Source: Paraburkholderia sp. BL21I4N1
GTDB taxonomy: Bacteria; Pseudomonadota; Gammaproteobacteria; Burkholderiales; Burkholderiaceae
Reading direction: 5' to 3'
Assembly: GCF_002973525.1 (NCBI RefSeq)
Contig: NZ_PVEN01000004.1
Coordinates: forward strand, 1-64,000
Length of the DNA stretch: 64,000 bases
The notes below the pieces were generated by a model. The model was given only the letters and a program-made list of their open reading frames with translations, did not search any database and had not been told where the DNA came from. Shown one piece after another: positions 40,191 to 49,145 of this stretch (positions are counted from its first letter, which is position 1; each line of letters begins with the position of its first letter). The position numbers and the translations under genes were made by a program.

Positions 40191-42628
40191 ATAACGAAAC
40201 CCTGGTCGCCGCGCTCGCGCCGATCGTATCGCGCGTCGTCACATCCCACTGCTGGGTCAAGCGCGACGGCAAGATGTCTCACACCAATCGCCCACTGACC
40301 GACGCGAAGCTCGCGCACCACGTGAACGGTGGCCCGGCTTACGGCGCCGCGCAGATCCAGCCGGGCGCATCCACCACTCTGATTGCGTGTCTCGATCTCG
40401 ACTCGCACGGCGGTGAAACGTCGTGGGCCGAGATGCAGGCCGCGGCGTTGCGTGTCATGTCTGCATGCGAGGGGTTTGGCTTCCGGCCTATTCCGTTCCG
40501 CTCGTCGGGTGGCCGCGGCATGCACATCTATTTCCTGTGGGACTCGCCGCAGGACGCGTACAGCGTGCGTTACGGCCTGCGCGCCGTGCTTGAGTCGTGC
40601 GGCTTGCGGGCTGGCGTCGGTGGCGTGTCGCGCGGTGAGATCGAGATATTCCCCAAGCAGAACAGCGTGCCTGTCGACGGCTTCGGCAATATGTTCGTGC
40701 TGCCGCTGGCCGGCGCGTCCGTGCCGCTAGACACGTTTGAGCTGGACGACATGCCGAAGGAGTGGACCGCCGAAATGGACTGGCCGGTGTCGCTGCCTGT
40801 GGCCGTCGTCGAGCGCGAAATCCCGCAAACCCGCGCCGCGCTTGATCCGGACACGTTGCCGGTCGAGCTTGAGCAGCTGCGCAGTGCGCTCGACATGATC
40901 CCGAACAGCGGTGAGCAGGAACTGGATTACGACGAGTGGCGCAACATCATGTTCGCGCTACACCACGCGACGGCTGGTAGTGACGACGGGCTCGCGCTCG
41001 CACACGAGTTCTCGGCGCGCTCCAGTAAATACACGCCCGACTTTCTGAACGAGCGCGTATGGCCGCACATCAAGCAGTCACACGACGGCGAGCGCGGCGC
41101 GATCACCGCGCGCACCATCCTGAAAATGGCGCGCGATCACGGGTGGCAGGAACCGATCGATGCGGATTTCGAAGTCATCGTGGCCGAGTCAGCGGCGGTA
41201 GGCGGCAAAAAGAAAGACTCGAGGAAGGAATACCGTGCGCGCACCGAGTTCGGCAATGCTGAGCGCATGCTTGACCGCTACGGTGCGGGGCTGATGTATG
41301 TGCCCGAACTGGAAGCCTGGTTCAAATGGACTGGCGTGTACTGGCAGCGCGCGGTGCACGTCGAGCTGGAAAACATGGCGAAGGAAACGATCCGCAACCT
41401 GCCTGATGAGGTGGCCGAGTTGCAGACAGCCGAAGAACGACTCGAATTTTTCAAATTCTGCGCCGCATGCCAGAAAGCGTCGATGGTGGGCAACATGATC
41501 CGACTTGCCGCATCGGACCCGCGCGTGATGGTACCGCTCGCGCAGCTTGACAGGCACACGTATCTGCTCGGCGTGGGCAATGGTGCCGTCGATCTGCGCA
41601 CGGGCGAACTGCTTTTGCCGAACAAGGACCACCGTATTACCGTCACCACCACAGTTGAATACCAACCTGGAGCCCCTGCGGCGCTATTCGAACAGACCGT
41701 CGACGACGTGTTCTTCGATGAGCACGATCAAACCGAATTCTTTCAGCGCCTCGTTGGTTACGCGCTACTCGCGCGGCCGAAAGAAGACGTGCTGGTGATC
41801 CCGTACGGTTCCGGCTCGAATGGCAAGTCGACTGTGCTCGGTGCGATCCGCGATGCGCTCGGTCAGCACGCCAAGTCGGCCAGTTCCGAAACGTTTCTGT
41901 CCAGTGGGCAGCACGGCGGTGCGGCTGGCGGCCCGCGCGAAGACATCCTACGCCTGCGCGGTGCACGTTTCGTGTACATCAGCGAGCCTGACGAAGGCAG
42001 TGAGTTGCGCGAGGGTTTGATAAAGAGCATGACGGGCGGCGATCCGATGCCCGCGCGCGGCGTTCACGGCAAGACCACTGTCGAAGTTACGCCGACGTGG
42101 GTCGCGTTCATGCCGACCAATCACCGGCCAATCGTCAAGGGCGACGATCACGCCATCTGGCGTCGCCTGATGCCTGTGCCGTTCACCCGCAACTTTGATA
42201 AAGACGACAACGTGAAGAAGGACACGAGCCGGGCTGAGCGTCTTGCGGCCGAGGCGAGCGGCATTCTGACCTGGTGCGTGCGCGGCGCGATCGCCTATCA
42301 ACACAACGGACTCAAACCGACCGCGGCGGTATCGGCGGCGCGCGACTCGTACCGAAGCGACATGGATCTGCTGGCCGACTGGCTCGACGAGCGATGCACC
42401 ACAGGCAGCGACAAGGTCGCGTCCAATGAGGAGTTGTGGAACTCGTGGAAGGCATACGCCGAGTCACGCGGCGAATTGCGATTAATTCCGAATTCGCGTG
42501 CGTTGGCGCGTCGGCTTACTTCGCGCAGTTTTTTACCTGTTCGGAATGTGACAGGTGTTCGCGGTCGTGGATTTGCAGGAATTAGCGTGCAGGCAGACAG
42601 CGATTTTGAGTCTAGTGACTTGATGTAG
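40187..42628 (+). CDS. Phage primase/SF3 helicase (D5-type)
   Basis: 813 residues. N-terminal archaeo-eukaryotic-type primase: CLDLDSHGG (metal ligands), RSSGGRGMHIY (S-x-H-like) and GEIEIFPKQ. A primase-associated helical domain follows (YDEWRNIMFALHHATAG, ~250-310). Then come the D5 N-terminal domain and an SF3 ATPase with Walker A GSGSNGKST (residues ~541-549), Walker B FVYISEPDEG and sensor FMPTNHRPIVKG. It opens the origin and primes replication; the candidate origin lies directly downstream. Confidence 0.9.
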   Translation: MNNETLVAALAPIVSRVVTSHCWVKRDGKMSHTNRPLTDAKLAHHVNGGPAYGAAQIQPGASTTLIACLDLDSHGGETSWAEMQAAALRVMSACEGFGFRPIPFRSSGGRGMHIYFLWDSPQDAYSVRYGLRAVLESCGLRAGVGGVSRGEIEIFPKQNSVPVDGFGNMFVLPLAGASVPLDTFELDDMPKEWTAEMDWPVSLPVAVVEREIPQTRAALDPDTLPVELEQLRSALDMIPNSGEQELDYDEWRNIMFALHHATAGSDDGLALAHEFSARSSKYTPDFLNERVWPHIKQSHDGERGAITARTILKMARDHGWQEPIDADFEVIVAESAAVGGKKKDSRKEYRARTEFGNAERMLDRYGAGLMYVPELEAWFKWTGVYWQRAVHVELENMAKETIRNLPDEVAELQTAEERLEFFKFCAACQKASMVGNMIRLAASDPRVMVPLAQLDRHTYLLGVGNGAVDLRTGELLLPNKDHRITVTTTVEYQPGAPAALFEQTVDDVFFDEHDQTEFFQRLVGYALLARPKEDVLVIPYGSGSNGKSTVLGAIRDALGQHAKSASSETFLSSGQHGGAAGGPREDILRLRGARFVYISEPDEGSELREGLIKSMTGGDPMPARGVHGKTTVEVTPTWVAFMPTNHRPIVKGDDHAIWRRLMPVPFTRNFDKDDNVKKDTSRAERLAAEASGILTWCVRGAIAYQHNGLKPTAAVSAARDSYRSDMDLLADWLDERCTTGSDKVASNEELWNSWKAYAESRGELRLIPNSRALARRLTSRSFLPVRNVTGVRGRGFAGISVQADSDFESSDLM

Positions 42629-42667
42629 CCGTAGGTGCAAATTTTTTCACGTTGGCTGGTGTCTGGT

Positions 42668-42769
42668 TAGTGACGATGTGACGATAAAACGTGTTTTTCC
42701 TTAATCTTTCTTGTGTATAGGGATTAGGAAAATACCCCAAAAACGCCTTTTATCGTCACATCGTCACTA
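42668..42769. repeat. Iteron-type inverted repeat, candidate replication origin
   Basis: Perfect 22-bp arms (42668-42689 and 42748-42769) flank a 58-bp AT-rich centre. Each arm contains GTGACGATGTGACGAT, i.e. the 8-bp word GTGACGAT twice, so four iterons in two opposed pairs. The centre (TTAATC...GATTAGGAAAATACC) also has partial self-pairing. The site lies between the helicase gene and the next gene, where phage origins often are. Confidence 0.6.
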
Positions 42770-42810
42770 AAGATGAAAACGCAAAAAATTACGCGCTAAG
42801 GGGTGACCAA

Positions 42811-43038
42811 ATGGCAAAGCGGATAGTGGGGATAAATGATCGCGGTTTGCGTGTTGGTCAGGATCACCAGCGCGCCAAGCTGACGGATGCGGCCGTGGAG
42901 ATGATCCGCCGGTTGCACGAAGACGGGGTTTCGTATCGCGTGATCGCGATCAAGTTCGAGATCAGCAAGACGCAGGTCTGCTACATCTGCACGTACATGC
43001 GCCGGGCGCAGACCGCCGCACGATTTCGCGCCGTCTGA
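42811..43038 (+). CDS. Small HTH protein
   Basis: 75 residues: GQDHQRAKLTDAAVEMIRRL then GVSYRVIAIKFEISKTQVCYI, a resolvase/sigma-type helix-turn-helix. AAGGGGTG precedes the ATG. It lies beside the candidate origin and upstream of the late genes, so it may control late transcription or bind the origin; both are inference. Confidence 0.65.
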   Translation: MAKRIVGINDRGLRVGQDHQRAKLTDAAVEMIRRLHEDGVSYRVIAIKFEISKTQVCYICTYMRRAQTAARFRAV

Positions 43039-43050
43039 CCGTTCACATAC
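43039..43050 (+). promoter_or_regulatory. Late motif CCGTTCACATAC, copy 1
   Basis: Directly after a stop codon and 29 bp before the small terminase start. The core CGTTCACATAC followed by NNCGY recurs at 48768 and 63349 and was not seen elsewhere in the window. Confidence 0.5.
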
Positions 43051-43079
43051 GACGCGTCACGCCTTGCACGATTCGGTGC

Positions 43080-43559
43080 ATGGCACAGGAAAGCACCTAC
43101 ACCCCCGAACTGGCAGACGAGATTTGCGAGCGCATCGCGAATGGCGAGACTTTGCGCGAAATAACGCGCGAGCCGCACATGCCGTCTTACCGCTCGGTCT
43201 ATCGTTGGCGCGAAGCGTATCCACAGTTTGCGTCACGCTTCGCGCATGCGCGTGATTGCGGCTTCGATGTCATCGCCGAAGAAACGGTCGAAATCCTCGA
43301 CACACCGCCTGAGCGCTGCGCGACGGAGCACGGCGACAAGGTCGACGCCGGCTATGTTCAGTGGCAAAGGAACCGCGCCGATCAGCGCCTGAAGCTGCTC
43401 GCGAAGTGGTCGCCGCGCTACAGCGAACGAATCGACGTCACGTCGAATGGGCAAACGCTCGCGCTCACTCCTGAAGAGCGCGCCGCCAAGCTGGCGTCAA
43501 TCGCCGAGCAGGCAGCGCGCCGCAAAGCCGAACAGGAAGACGGCTCCGACCTGCTATGA
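43080..43559 (+). CDS. Terminase small subunit
   Basis: 159 residues. N-terminal helix-turn-helix (YTPELADEICERIANGETLREITREPHMPSYRSVYRWREAYP) that would bind the packaging site, then helical oligomerisation part with WQRNRADQRLKLLAKWSPRYSER, and an Ala/Glu tail. It overlaps the large subunit by ATGA. Position and motif make the assignment secure. Confidence 0.88.
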   Translation: MAQESTYTPELADEICERIANGETLREITREPHMPSYRSVYRWREAYPQFASRFAHARDCGFDVIAEETVEILDTPPERCATEHGDKVDAGYVQWQRNRADQRLKLLAKWSPRYSERIDVTSNGQTLALTPEERAAKLASIAEQAARRKAEQEDGSDLL

Positions 43560-45112
43560 ACGCCGCCGAGCTGGAAGCCCTGCGGCCGTACATGACGCTC
43601 GAAGAACGGGCCGAAGTCGACATGTTGCTGGCGACATATACGCCGCCCATCTGGAGCCCGCTACGTGGCCCACAAACGCGTGCGTACGAGTCGGATGCCG
43701 ACATCATCGGATACGGCGGCGCGGCGGGCGGCGGTAAGACCGATCTCGCTATCGGCAAGGCGCTCACGCAGCACCAGAAGTGCATCGTGGTGCGCAAGAA
43801 CGGTACCGAACACGTCGGCATGGTCGACCGCATGGGCGAACTGCTCGGCACACGTGACGGCTGGAATTCGAAGGATTCGATATGGCGTCTACCCGACGTG
43901 CAGGTCGAATTCGGCTCAGTACCGAACATGGGTGACGAAGCCAAGTACCGCGGCCGGCCGCACGACCTGATCGTGTACGACGAAGCTGCCGAGATCCCCG
44001 AGTTCCAGATCCGTTTCCTCATGGCGTGGAACCGCACGACCGATGTGAAGCAGAAGTGCCAGACGCTGATGACGTTCAATCCGCCGTCGTCCGCTGAAGG
44101 CCGCTGGCTGATCGAGTTCTTCGCGCCGTGGATCGATCGCAAGTACGCAGGCAAACGCGCACTGCCGGGCGAATTGCGCTGGTTCGCCACCATCGACGGC
44201 CACGACGTGGAAGTCGCAGATGGCACGCCATTCGAGCACGGCGGCGAACTGGTGCTGCCGAAAACGCGCACGTTCATTCCCTCGCGCGTCACCGACAACC
44301 CGCATCTGGTCGGCACGAACTACGTGTCGACGCTGCAGGCACTCCCCGAGCCGTTGCGCTCGCAAATGCTCTACGGCTCATTCGAGGCAGGCATGGAAGA
44401 CGATGCAATGCAGCTGATCCCAACCGAGTGGGTCGATATCGCCATGGCGCGGTGGGTCGCGAAACAGGCCAAACCACCGATGGATTCTGTTGGCGTCGAT
44501 GTCGCGCGCGGCGGCCGCGACAACACGATCATCGCGCGCCGCCACGGCATGTGGTTCGATGAACCGATCGTCAAGCCCGGCACGGCAACACCGGACGGGC
44601 CAACCGTTGCCGGCTACACGATCGCCGCGTTGCGCGACAGCGCGCCGATCCACCTCGACGTGATTGGTGTGGGTTCGTCACCGTACGACTTCCTGAACCA
44701 GATGGGCGTCCAGGTGTACGGCGTGAACGTGTCCGAGGCCGCACGAGGCATGGACAAGTCAGGTCGACTCAGGTTCTTCAATCTGCGCACCGAACTGTAC
44801 TGGCGCATGCGTGAAGCGCTCGACCCACTCGCCAACAACGGTATCGCGTTGCCGCCCGACAAGCGTCTCGCGGCTGACCTTTGCGCGCCCAAATGGCGCG
44901 TGCAGGGCAAAACGGTTCAGGTCGAGTCGCGCGAAGACATTGAGAAGCGCATCAAACGTTCCCCCGATTGGGCATCCGCCTACGTGCTGGCGCTGATCGA
45001 CACACCGAAGATGGACGACCTGCAGCGTTCACATACCGAACGCCACGCCGAATACGATCCCTACGCCTATTCGATGCCCCGTAATCGCGGCGAGCACAAC
45101 CCATACGCGTAA
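43556..45112 (+). CDS. Terminase large subunit
   Basis: 518 residues. ATPase with Walker A GYGGAAGGGKTD (residues ~51-62), Walker B DLIVYDEAAE (~140) and coupling motif TFNPPSS. The C-terminal RNaseH-like nuclease has VGVDVARGGRDNTIIARR (~311, first Asp) and LDVIGVGSSPYDFL (second). It pumps DNA into the prohead and cuts it. Confidence 0.93.
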   Translation: MNAAELEALRPYMTLEERAEVDMLLATYTPPIWSPLRGPQTRAYESDADIIGYGGAAGGGKTDLAIGKALTQHQKCIVVRKNGTEHVGMVDRMGELLGTRDGWNSKDSIWRLPDVQVEFGSVPNMGDEAKYRGRPHDLIVYDEAAEIPEFQIRFLMAWNRTTDVKQKCQTLMTFNPPSSAEGRWLIEFFAPWIDRKYAGKRALPGELRWFATIDGHDVEVADGTPFEHGGELVLPKTRTFIPSRVTDNPHLVGTNYVSTLQALPEPLRSQMLYGSFEAGMEDDAMQLIPTEWVDIAMARWVAKQAKPPMDSVGVDVARGGRDNTIIARRHGMWFDEPIVKPGTATPDGPTVAGYTIAALRDSAPIHLDVIGVGSSPYDFLNQMGVQVYGVNVSEAARGMDKSGRLRFFNLRTELYWRMREALDPLANNGIALPPDKRLAADLCAPKWRVQGKTVQVESREDIEKRIKRSPDWASAYVLALIDTPKMDDLQRSHTERHAEYDPYAYSMPRNRGEHNPYA

Positions 45113-45118
45113 GCAGCC

Positions 45119-45577
45119 ATGATCACAGCTATCCGCCCTTGTGCGTTCGATGACCTCGCCAATGCGGCGAGCTTCGACGCTCTGTGCGCGGAATACGCCG
45201 CTGAGTCGGGGCGCATTCCGGGGCTCGGCCAAGCGAACGTTGACGCCACCGCATACCGGACGATGGAAGCTGCAGGCGTAGGCCAATGCATCGGCGCGTG
45301 GCACGGCGACGACCTGGTCGGTTTCGGCGTGGTGACGCTGTCCGTGTTGCCGCATTACTCGAAGCTGATCGGTTGCCTGATCTCGTTCTTCGTTGCCGCT
45401 GACGCGCGCAAGGGCGGCGTCGGCACCTACATCCGTGAAGTAGCCGAGCAGATTGCGCAGGAGCGCGGCGCCATCGGCCTGATGATTAGCGCGCCGGACG
45501 AAAGCCGTCTCGACGTAATCCTGCCGCGTAGCGGGTATCACGCAACGAATCGCCTGTACTTCAAGGCGCTCCCATGA
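45119..45577 (+). CDS. GNAT-like acetyltransferase of the structural operon
   Basis: 152 residues with a GNAT-like layout: ITAIRPCAFDDLANAASF at the N-terminus, strands around DDLVGFGVVTLSVLP and FFVAADARKGGVGTYI (acetyl-CoA loop-like), then LPRSGYHATNRLYFK. Small GNAT proteins are common between terminase and portal genes in T7-like and BPP-1-like phages; whether they acetylate anything is unknown. Confidence 0.65.
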   Translation: MITAIRPCAFDDLANAASFDALCAEYAAESGRIPGLGQANVDATAYRTMEAAGVGQCIGAWHGDDLVGFGVVTLSVLPHYSKLIGCLISFFVAADARKGGVGTYIREVAEQIAQERGAIGLMISAPDESRLDVILPRSGYHATNRLYFKALP

Positions 45578-46029
45578 ACGAGATCACGACGCCCGAACCG
45601 ACGCTGTCCGCAGCGGGGCCGCGTACTCTCGCGATGCTGCGTGAACTGGACACGGCCATGCTCACGTTGCCGCAGACCTGTATCTCGATCGATCACCTGA
45701 TCCACGGCGGCATGTATGCGCGAACCGCGCACGTGCCCGCTGAAACGATCGTCTCAGGCGCACTGCTGCGCCGTGCGACCGTGCTGGTGCTGCAGGGCGA
45801 CGTGTCGGTCTTCACGGGTGTGGATTGCGTGCGTCTCACCGGCTATCACGTGCTGCCAGGCAGCGCCGGGCGCAAGCAACTGTTTCGGACCCACGCCGAT
45901 ACGCACATGACGATGGTGCTGCTGAGCACCGCGCAATCGGTTGCCGAAGCCGAGGCCGAATTTACTGACGAACCGGAACTGCTCATGGAGTGCGTGGGCC
46001 GCGTCACGATCACAGGGGAAACACCATGA
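45574..46029 (+). CDS. Hypothetical structural-operon protein
   Basis: 151 residues, beta-rich centre (ATVLVLQGDVSVFTGVDCVRLTGYHVLPG) that could be a cupin-like fold with His in HTHADTHMTMV. ATGA-coupled on both sides. Function unknown. Confidence 0.55.
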   Translation: MNEITTPEPTLSAAGPRTLAMLRELDTAMLTLPQTCISIDHLIHGGMYARTAHVPAETIVSGALLRRATVLVLQGDVSVFTGVDCVRLTGYHVLPGSAGRKQLFRTHADTHMTMVLLSTAQSVAEAEAEFTDEPELLMECVGRVTITGETP

Positions 46030-46340
46030 GCGGAATCATTGCCGGTATCGGCGTAGGCATCAGCGCGGCCGCCGCAATCGCGGCGCACGTGCAGTCCAAC
46101 CAGCAGGCAGCGGATCAGCGCGGCGACGCAGCGAAAGCCGCAGCCGCTGCGGGCACTGCGCAGAAAGGCACTGCAGCGGACACGTCGAACGTCGCCGCTG
46201 GCGGCACGCCCGCTGCGGCCGGCGTGAACAGCGGGCCGGCGTCCACTTTGCTGACCGGTTCGGGGGGCGTGGCGAATTCCGCCCTGAACCTCGGCGGTCC
46301 CGGCGCAGGTTTGGGTGGCAACACGTTGCTGGGGTCATAA
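46026..46340 (+). CDS. Small Ala/Gly-rich structural-operon protein
   Basis: 104 residues. Hydrophobic N-terminus (IIAGIGVGISAAAAIAAHV) and a Gly/Ala-rich tail. The composition suggests a minor virion or internal protein; no family is recognised. ATGA/TAATG overlaps tie it to its neighbours. Confidence 0.5.
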   Translation: MSGIIAGIGVGISAAAAIAAHVQSNQQAADQRGDAAKAAAAAGTAQKGTAADTSNVAAGGTPAAAGVNSGPASTLLTGSGGVANSALNLGGPGAGLGGNTLLGS

Positions 46341-46525
46341 TGTACGACTACGAAAAAGTGTTTCAGAGCGCCGGGATGCAAGTGATTGCGCAAGGGAGTG
46401 GCAATCAACCGTGCAACTGCATCGGTCCACAGAACGGGCAACCCGTCTGCCCTTGCGCCATGCGAGGCGTAAAAGTCGTTGATGGGCGTTATGTTCGTGT
46501 GGAAGACCTCGGGCCTGTTCGCTAA
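46340..46525 (+). CDS. Small cysteine-containing protein
   Basis: 61 residues: VFQSAGMQVIAQGSGNQP then CNCIGPQNGQPVCPCAMRG. Two CxC pairs could bind a metal. Overlaps both neighbours as TAATG. Function unknown. Confidence 0.5.
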   Translation: MYDYEKVFQSAGMQVIAQGSGNQPCNCIGPQNGQPVCPCAMRGVKVVDGRYVRVEDLGPVR

Positions 46526-48351
46526 TGGCCACGCTTCTCACGAACGACCAGAGCGCGCAGCCGGACGCGACAGCCGACAAGCCGACGCAGTCGGGCGGCA
46601 ACGCGAAGGTGGTGCACACGCGCAAGGAACTCATCCTGCAGCGCTGGTATGCGTTGAAGAATGAGCGCTCGTCGTGGATTCGTGAGTACAAGGACATCAG
46701 CAACGTCCTGCTGCCGCGCGCGGGCCGCTTCTTTGTGGAAGACCGCAACCGCGGCAATCGGCGTAACCAGAACATCTTCGACAGCACCGCAACGAAATCG
46801 CTGCGCGTGCTCGGCGCCGGGCTGATGGCTGGCGCTACGTCGCCCGCCCGGCCGTGGATCGCGCTCAAGACACCGTACGACGACCTGAACAAGAAAAAGC
46901 CCGTCAAGACGTGGTGCGCCGACGTCACGAAGCTGATTCTCGACGTGTTCAACCGCTCGAACGTGTACCGGTCGCTGCATTCGATGTACGAAGAAATTGG
47001 CGCGTTCGGCACGGCCGTGTCGATCATCATGACCGACTATCAGGACGTCATGCGCATGTACCCGCTGACGGCCGGCGAATACTGCATCTCGACCAGTGAT
47101 CGTGGCGAAGTGGACACGCTCTATCGCGAGTTCCAGAAGACGGTCGCGCAACTCGTGAAGCAGTTCGGTTACGAGAACGTGAGCGACAACACGCGCAACA
47201 TGTACGACCGTGGCAATCTCGACGTGTGGCGCACGATCATTCACTGCATCGAGCCGAACGAAGACCGCGACCCGTCGAAATCCGACGCGCGCAATATGGC
47301 GTGGACGTCAACCTATCTCGAAGTCGGCGGCTCGTCGGACTCGCAACAGACATCGAACCAGGGCACGACGGGCGGCGACAACGCGCTCCTGTCCGTGTCA
47401 GGCTTCAAGAAATTCCGCGTGGTCGCGCCGCGGTGGTCGACATACGGCGGTGACATCTACGGCAACGGGCCGGCGATGGACGCGCTGGGCGACATTCGCC
47501 AGTTGCAGCACGAGCAGCTGCGCAAGGGTCAGGCGATCGACTACATGACAAAGCCGCCGATCCAGGTACCGACATCGCTGAAGAATCACGATATCGACAC
47601 GCTGCCGGGCGGCATCTCCTACGCCGACGCGGCCACGCCGGGCGCCGGCATCCGCAGTGCGTTCGAAGTCAATCTGCGGCTTGACTACCTGCTCGAAGAC
47701 ATCACCGACGTGCGCACGCGCATCAAGAGCGCGTTCTACGAAGACCTGTTCCTCATGCTCGCGAACAACACGAACGCGAACATGACCGCGACCGAGGTTG
47801 CCGAACTGCATGAAGAAAAGATGCTCATGCTCGGCCCGGTGATCGAGCGCCTGCACGATGAACTGCTCAAGCCGCTGGTCGACGCAGCGTTCGACATCAT
47901 CACCGAAGCGGGTCTGTTGCCACCACCACCGCCTGAACTCGGCGGCGTGCCGCTGCAGGTCGAATTCGTGTCGATTCTCGCGCAGGCGCAAAAACAGATC
48001 GGCACCAACAGCATCGACAAGCTGACCATGGCGCTCGGCACCGTCGCGATGATGCAGGTCAACGCGCAGCAACCGCCGACCGTGCTCGACAACTTCGATC
48101 CCGACGGCTGGTACGAGCAGTACACCGACGCGCTCGGCACCGATCCGTCTATCGACGTCGATCCCGATCAGCGCGACGCGCAGCGCGCAGCACGTGCGAA
48201 AGCGCAACAGCAGGCGCAACAGCAGGCCGCCATGCAGCAGGCCGCAGAAACGGCGAAGACCGCCGCGCAGGCACCGACACAAGGCGGCGCCAGCAATGTG
48301 CTGTCCGACACGATGTCAAACCTCACCGGATACACGGGCGGCCCGCAATGA
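46525..48351 (+). CDS. Portal (head-to-tail connecting) protein
   Basis: 608 residues, T7-gp8/podovirus portal family: QRWYALKNERSSWIREYKDI and ATKSLRVLGAGLMAGATSPARPW, later NGPAMDALGDIRQLQHEQLRKGQAID (conserved portal helix) and MTATEVAELHEEKMLMLGPV. The C-terminus is Gln/Ala-rich. It forms the dodecameric ring through which DNA passes. Confidence 0.9.
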   Translation: MATLLTNDQSAQPDATADKPTQSGGNAKVVHTRKELILQRWYALKNERSSWIREYKDISNVLLPRAGRFFVEDRNRGNRRNQNIFDSTATKSLRVLGAGLMAGATSPARPWIALKTPYDDLNKKKPVKTWCADVTKLILDVFNRSNVYRSLHSMYEEIGAFGTAVSIIMTDYQDVMRMYPLTAGEYCISTSDRGEVDTLYREFQKTVAQLVKQFGYENVSDNTRNMYDRGNLDVWRTIIHCIEPNEDRDPSKSDARNMAWTSTYLEVGGSSDSQQTSNQGTTGGDNALLSVSGFKKFRVVAPRWSTYGGDIYGNGPAMDALGDIRQLQHEQLRKGQAIDYMTKPPIQVPTSLKNHDIDTLPGGISYADAATPGAGIRSAFEVNLRLDYLLEDITDVRTRIKSAFYEDLFLMLANNTNANMTATEVAELHEEKMLMLGPVIERLHDELLKPLVDAAFDIITEAGLLPPPPPELGGVPLQVEFVSILAQAQKQIGTNSIDKLTMALGTVAMMQVNAQQPPTVLDNFDPDGWYEQYTDALGTDPSIDVDPDQRDAQRAARAKAQQQAQQQAAMQQAAETAKTAAQAPTQGGASNVLSDTMSNLTGYTGGPQ

Positions 48352-48440
48352 TCATCGCCATCCTGATCGCTACGCACATCGCCGCTTTCGTGCTCGGCGG
48401 CTTCGCCACGCTCAAGTGGCTCAACCGCGTTTTCAGCTAG
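48348..48440 (+). CDS. Tiny single-pass membrane protein
   Basis: 30 residues: MIIAILIATHIAAFVLGGFA and a basic end TLKWLNRVFS. ATGA overlap with the portal stop. A membrane peptide in the middle of head genes is odd; it may be a spanin-, holin- or exclusion-like peptide or chance. Confidence 0.45.
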   Translation: MIIAILIATHIAAFVLGGFATLKWLNRVFS

Positions 48441-48449
48441 GGGATCGCG

Positions 48450-48767
48450 ATGATCTCGATGAAGCTAACAGCCGCCGAAGCCAAGTCGGAAACGATGCTC
48501 GGCGATGCCGACAGCGATCTGCCGCAGTACCCGTACGGGCTGACCATCAATCTGTGCGACGACGAACTGGCGAAGCTCGGCATTACTGATCTGCCCGCCG
48601 TCGGCACGGTCATGCAACTCACCGCGCTCGTCGAGGTTTGCAGCATCTCGCAGTACGAGAACCAGGACGGCGCGGACAAGAGCATGAACCTGCAGATCAC
48701 CGACATGGAACTCGCGGCCGGCAACGGTGCGGCGAAGCCTATCGCCAATCGCATTTACGGCGATTAA
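48450..48767 (+). CDS. Capsid-associated conserved protein
   Basis: 105 residues: MKLTAAEAKSETMLG, QYPYGLTINLCDDELAKLGI, LPAVGTVMQLTALVEVCSI and LQITDMEL. This pattern belongs to a small family found next to capsid genes of many phages; I believe relatives act as capsid stapling or stabilising proteins, but that is from memory and not shown by the sequence. Confidence 0.65.
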   Translation: MISMKLTAAEAKSETMLGDADSDLPQYPYGLTINLCDDELAKLGITDLPAVGTVMQLTALVEVCSISQYENQDGADKSMNLQITDMELAAGNGAAKPIANRIYGD

Positions 48768-48779
48768 CCGTTCACATAC
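48768..48779 (+). promoter_or_regulatory. Late motif CCGTTCACATAC, copy 2
   Basis: Immediately after the stop of the capsid-associated gene and 30 bp before the Bbp19-like start, the same spacing as copy 1. Confidence 0.5.
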
Positions 48780-48809
48780 CCCGCAGTCGCGCACTTATTC
48801 TCCGCATCC

Positions 48810-49145
48810 ATGAGTAGCGACTTCAACCCGACCGACCTTGCCGCGCTGGATGAACAGCGCGCCGCCGCGAAAGAACAATCGCGGTTCGAGAATGCGGTCG
48901 AGTTGGACGATATCCGCTGGCTCATGAGCGGCAAAAAGGGCCGTCGATTTGTGTGGCGCCTGCTCGGCGACGCGCGGCTGTACCAGCAGTCGTTCGACGG
49001 TAACGCGAACTGGTCGATCTTCAACGAAGGCAAACGCAGCATTGCACTGAAGCTCATGGCGCAGATCCATTCGATCGAAGGCGGCGCCGAGCTTTACGCG
49101 CAGATGGCGAACGAAGCGAAAATAAAGGAAAAACCAAATGGCTGA
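48810..49145 (+). CDS. Bbp19-like phage protein
   Basis: 111 residues. LDDIRWLMSGKKGRRFVWRLLGDARLYQQSFDGNANWSIFNEGKRSIALKLMAQIH matches the conserved core of the BPP-1 Bbp19 family, encoded just before scaffold and capsid genes. Role in head assembly is likely but not established. 8-bp overlap with the scaffold gene. Confidence 0.8.
   Translation: MSSDFNPTDLAALDEQRAAAKEQSRFENAVELDDIRWLMSGKKGRRFVWRLLGDARLYQQSFDGNANWSIFNEGKRSIALKLMAQIHSIEGGAELYAQMANEAKIKEKPNG

Noticed and set aside
42668..42769. Insertion-sequence ends
   Set aside because: The inverted repeat encloses only 58 bp, with no transposase and no target duplication seen.
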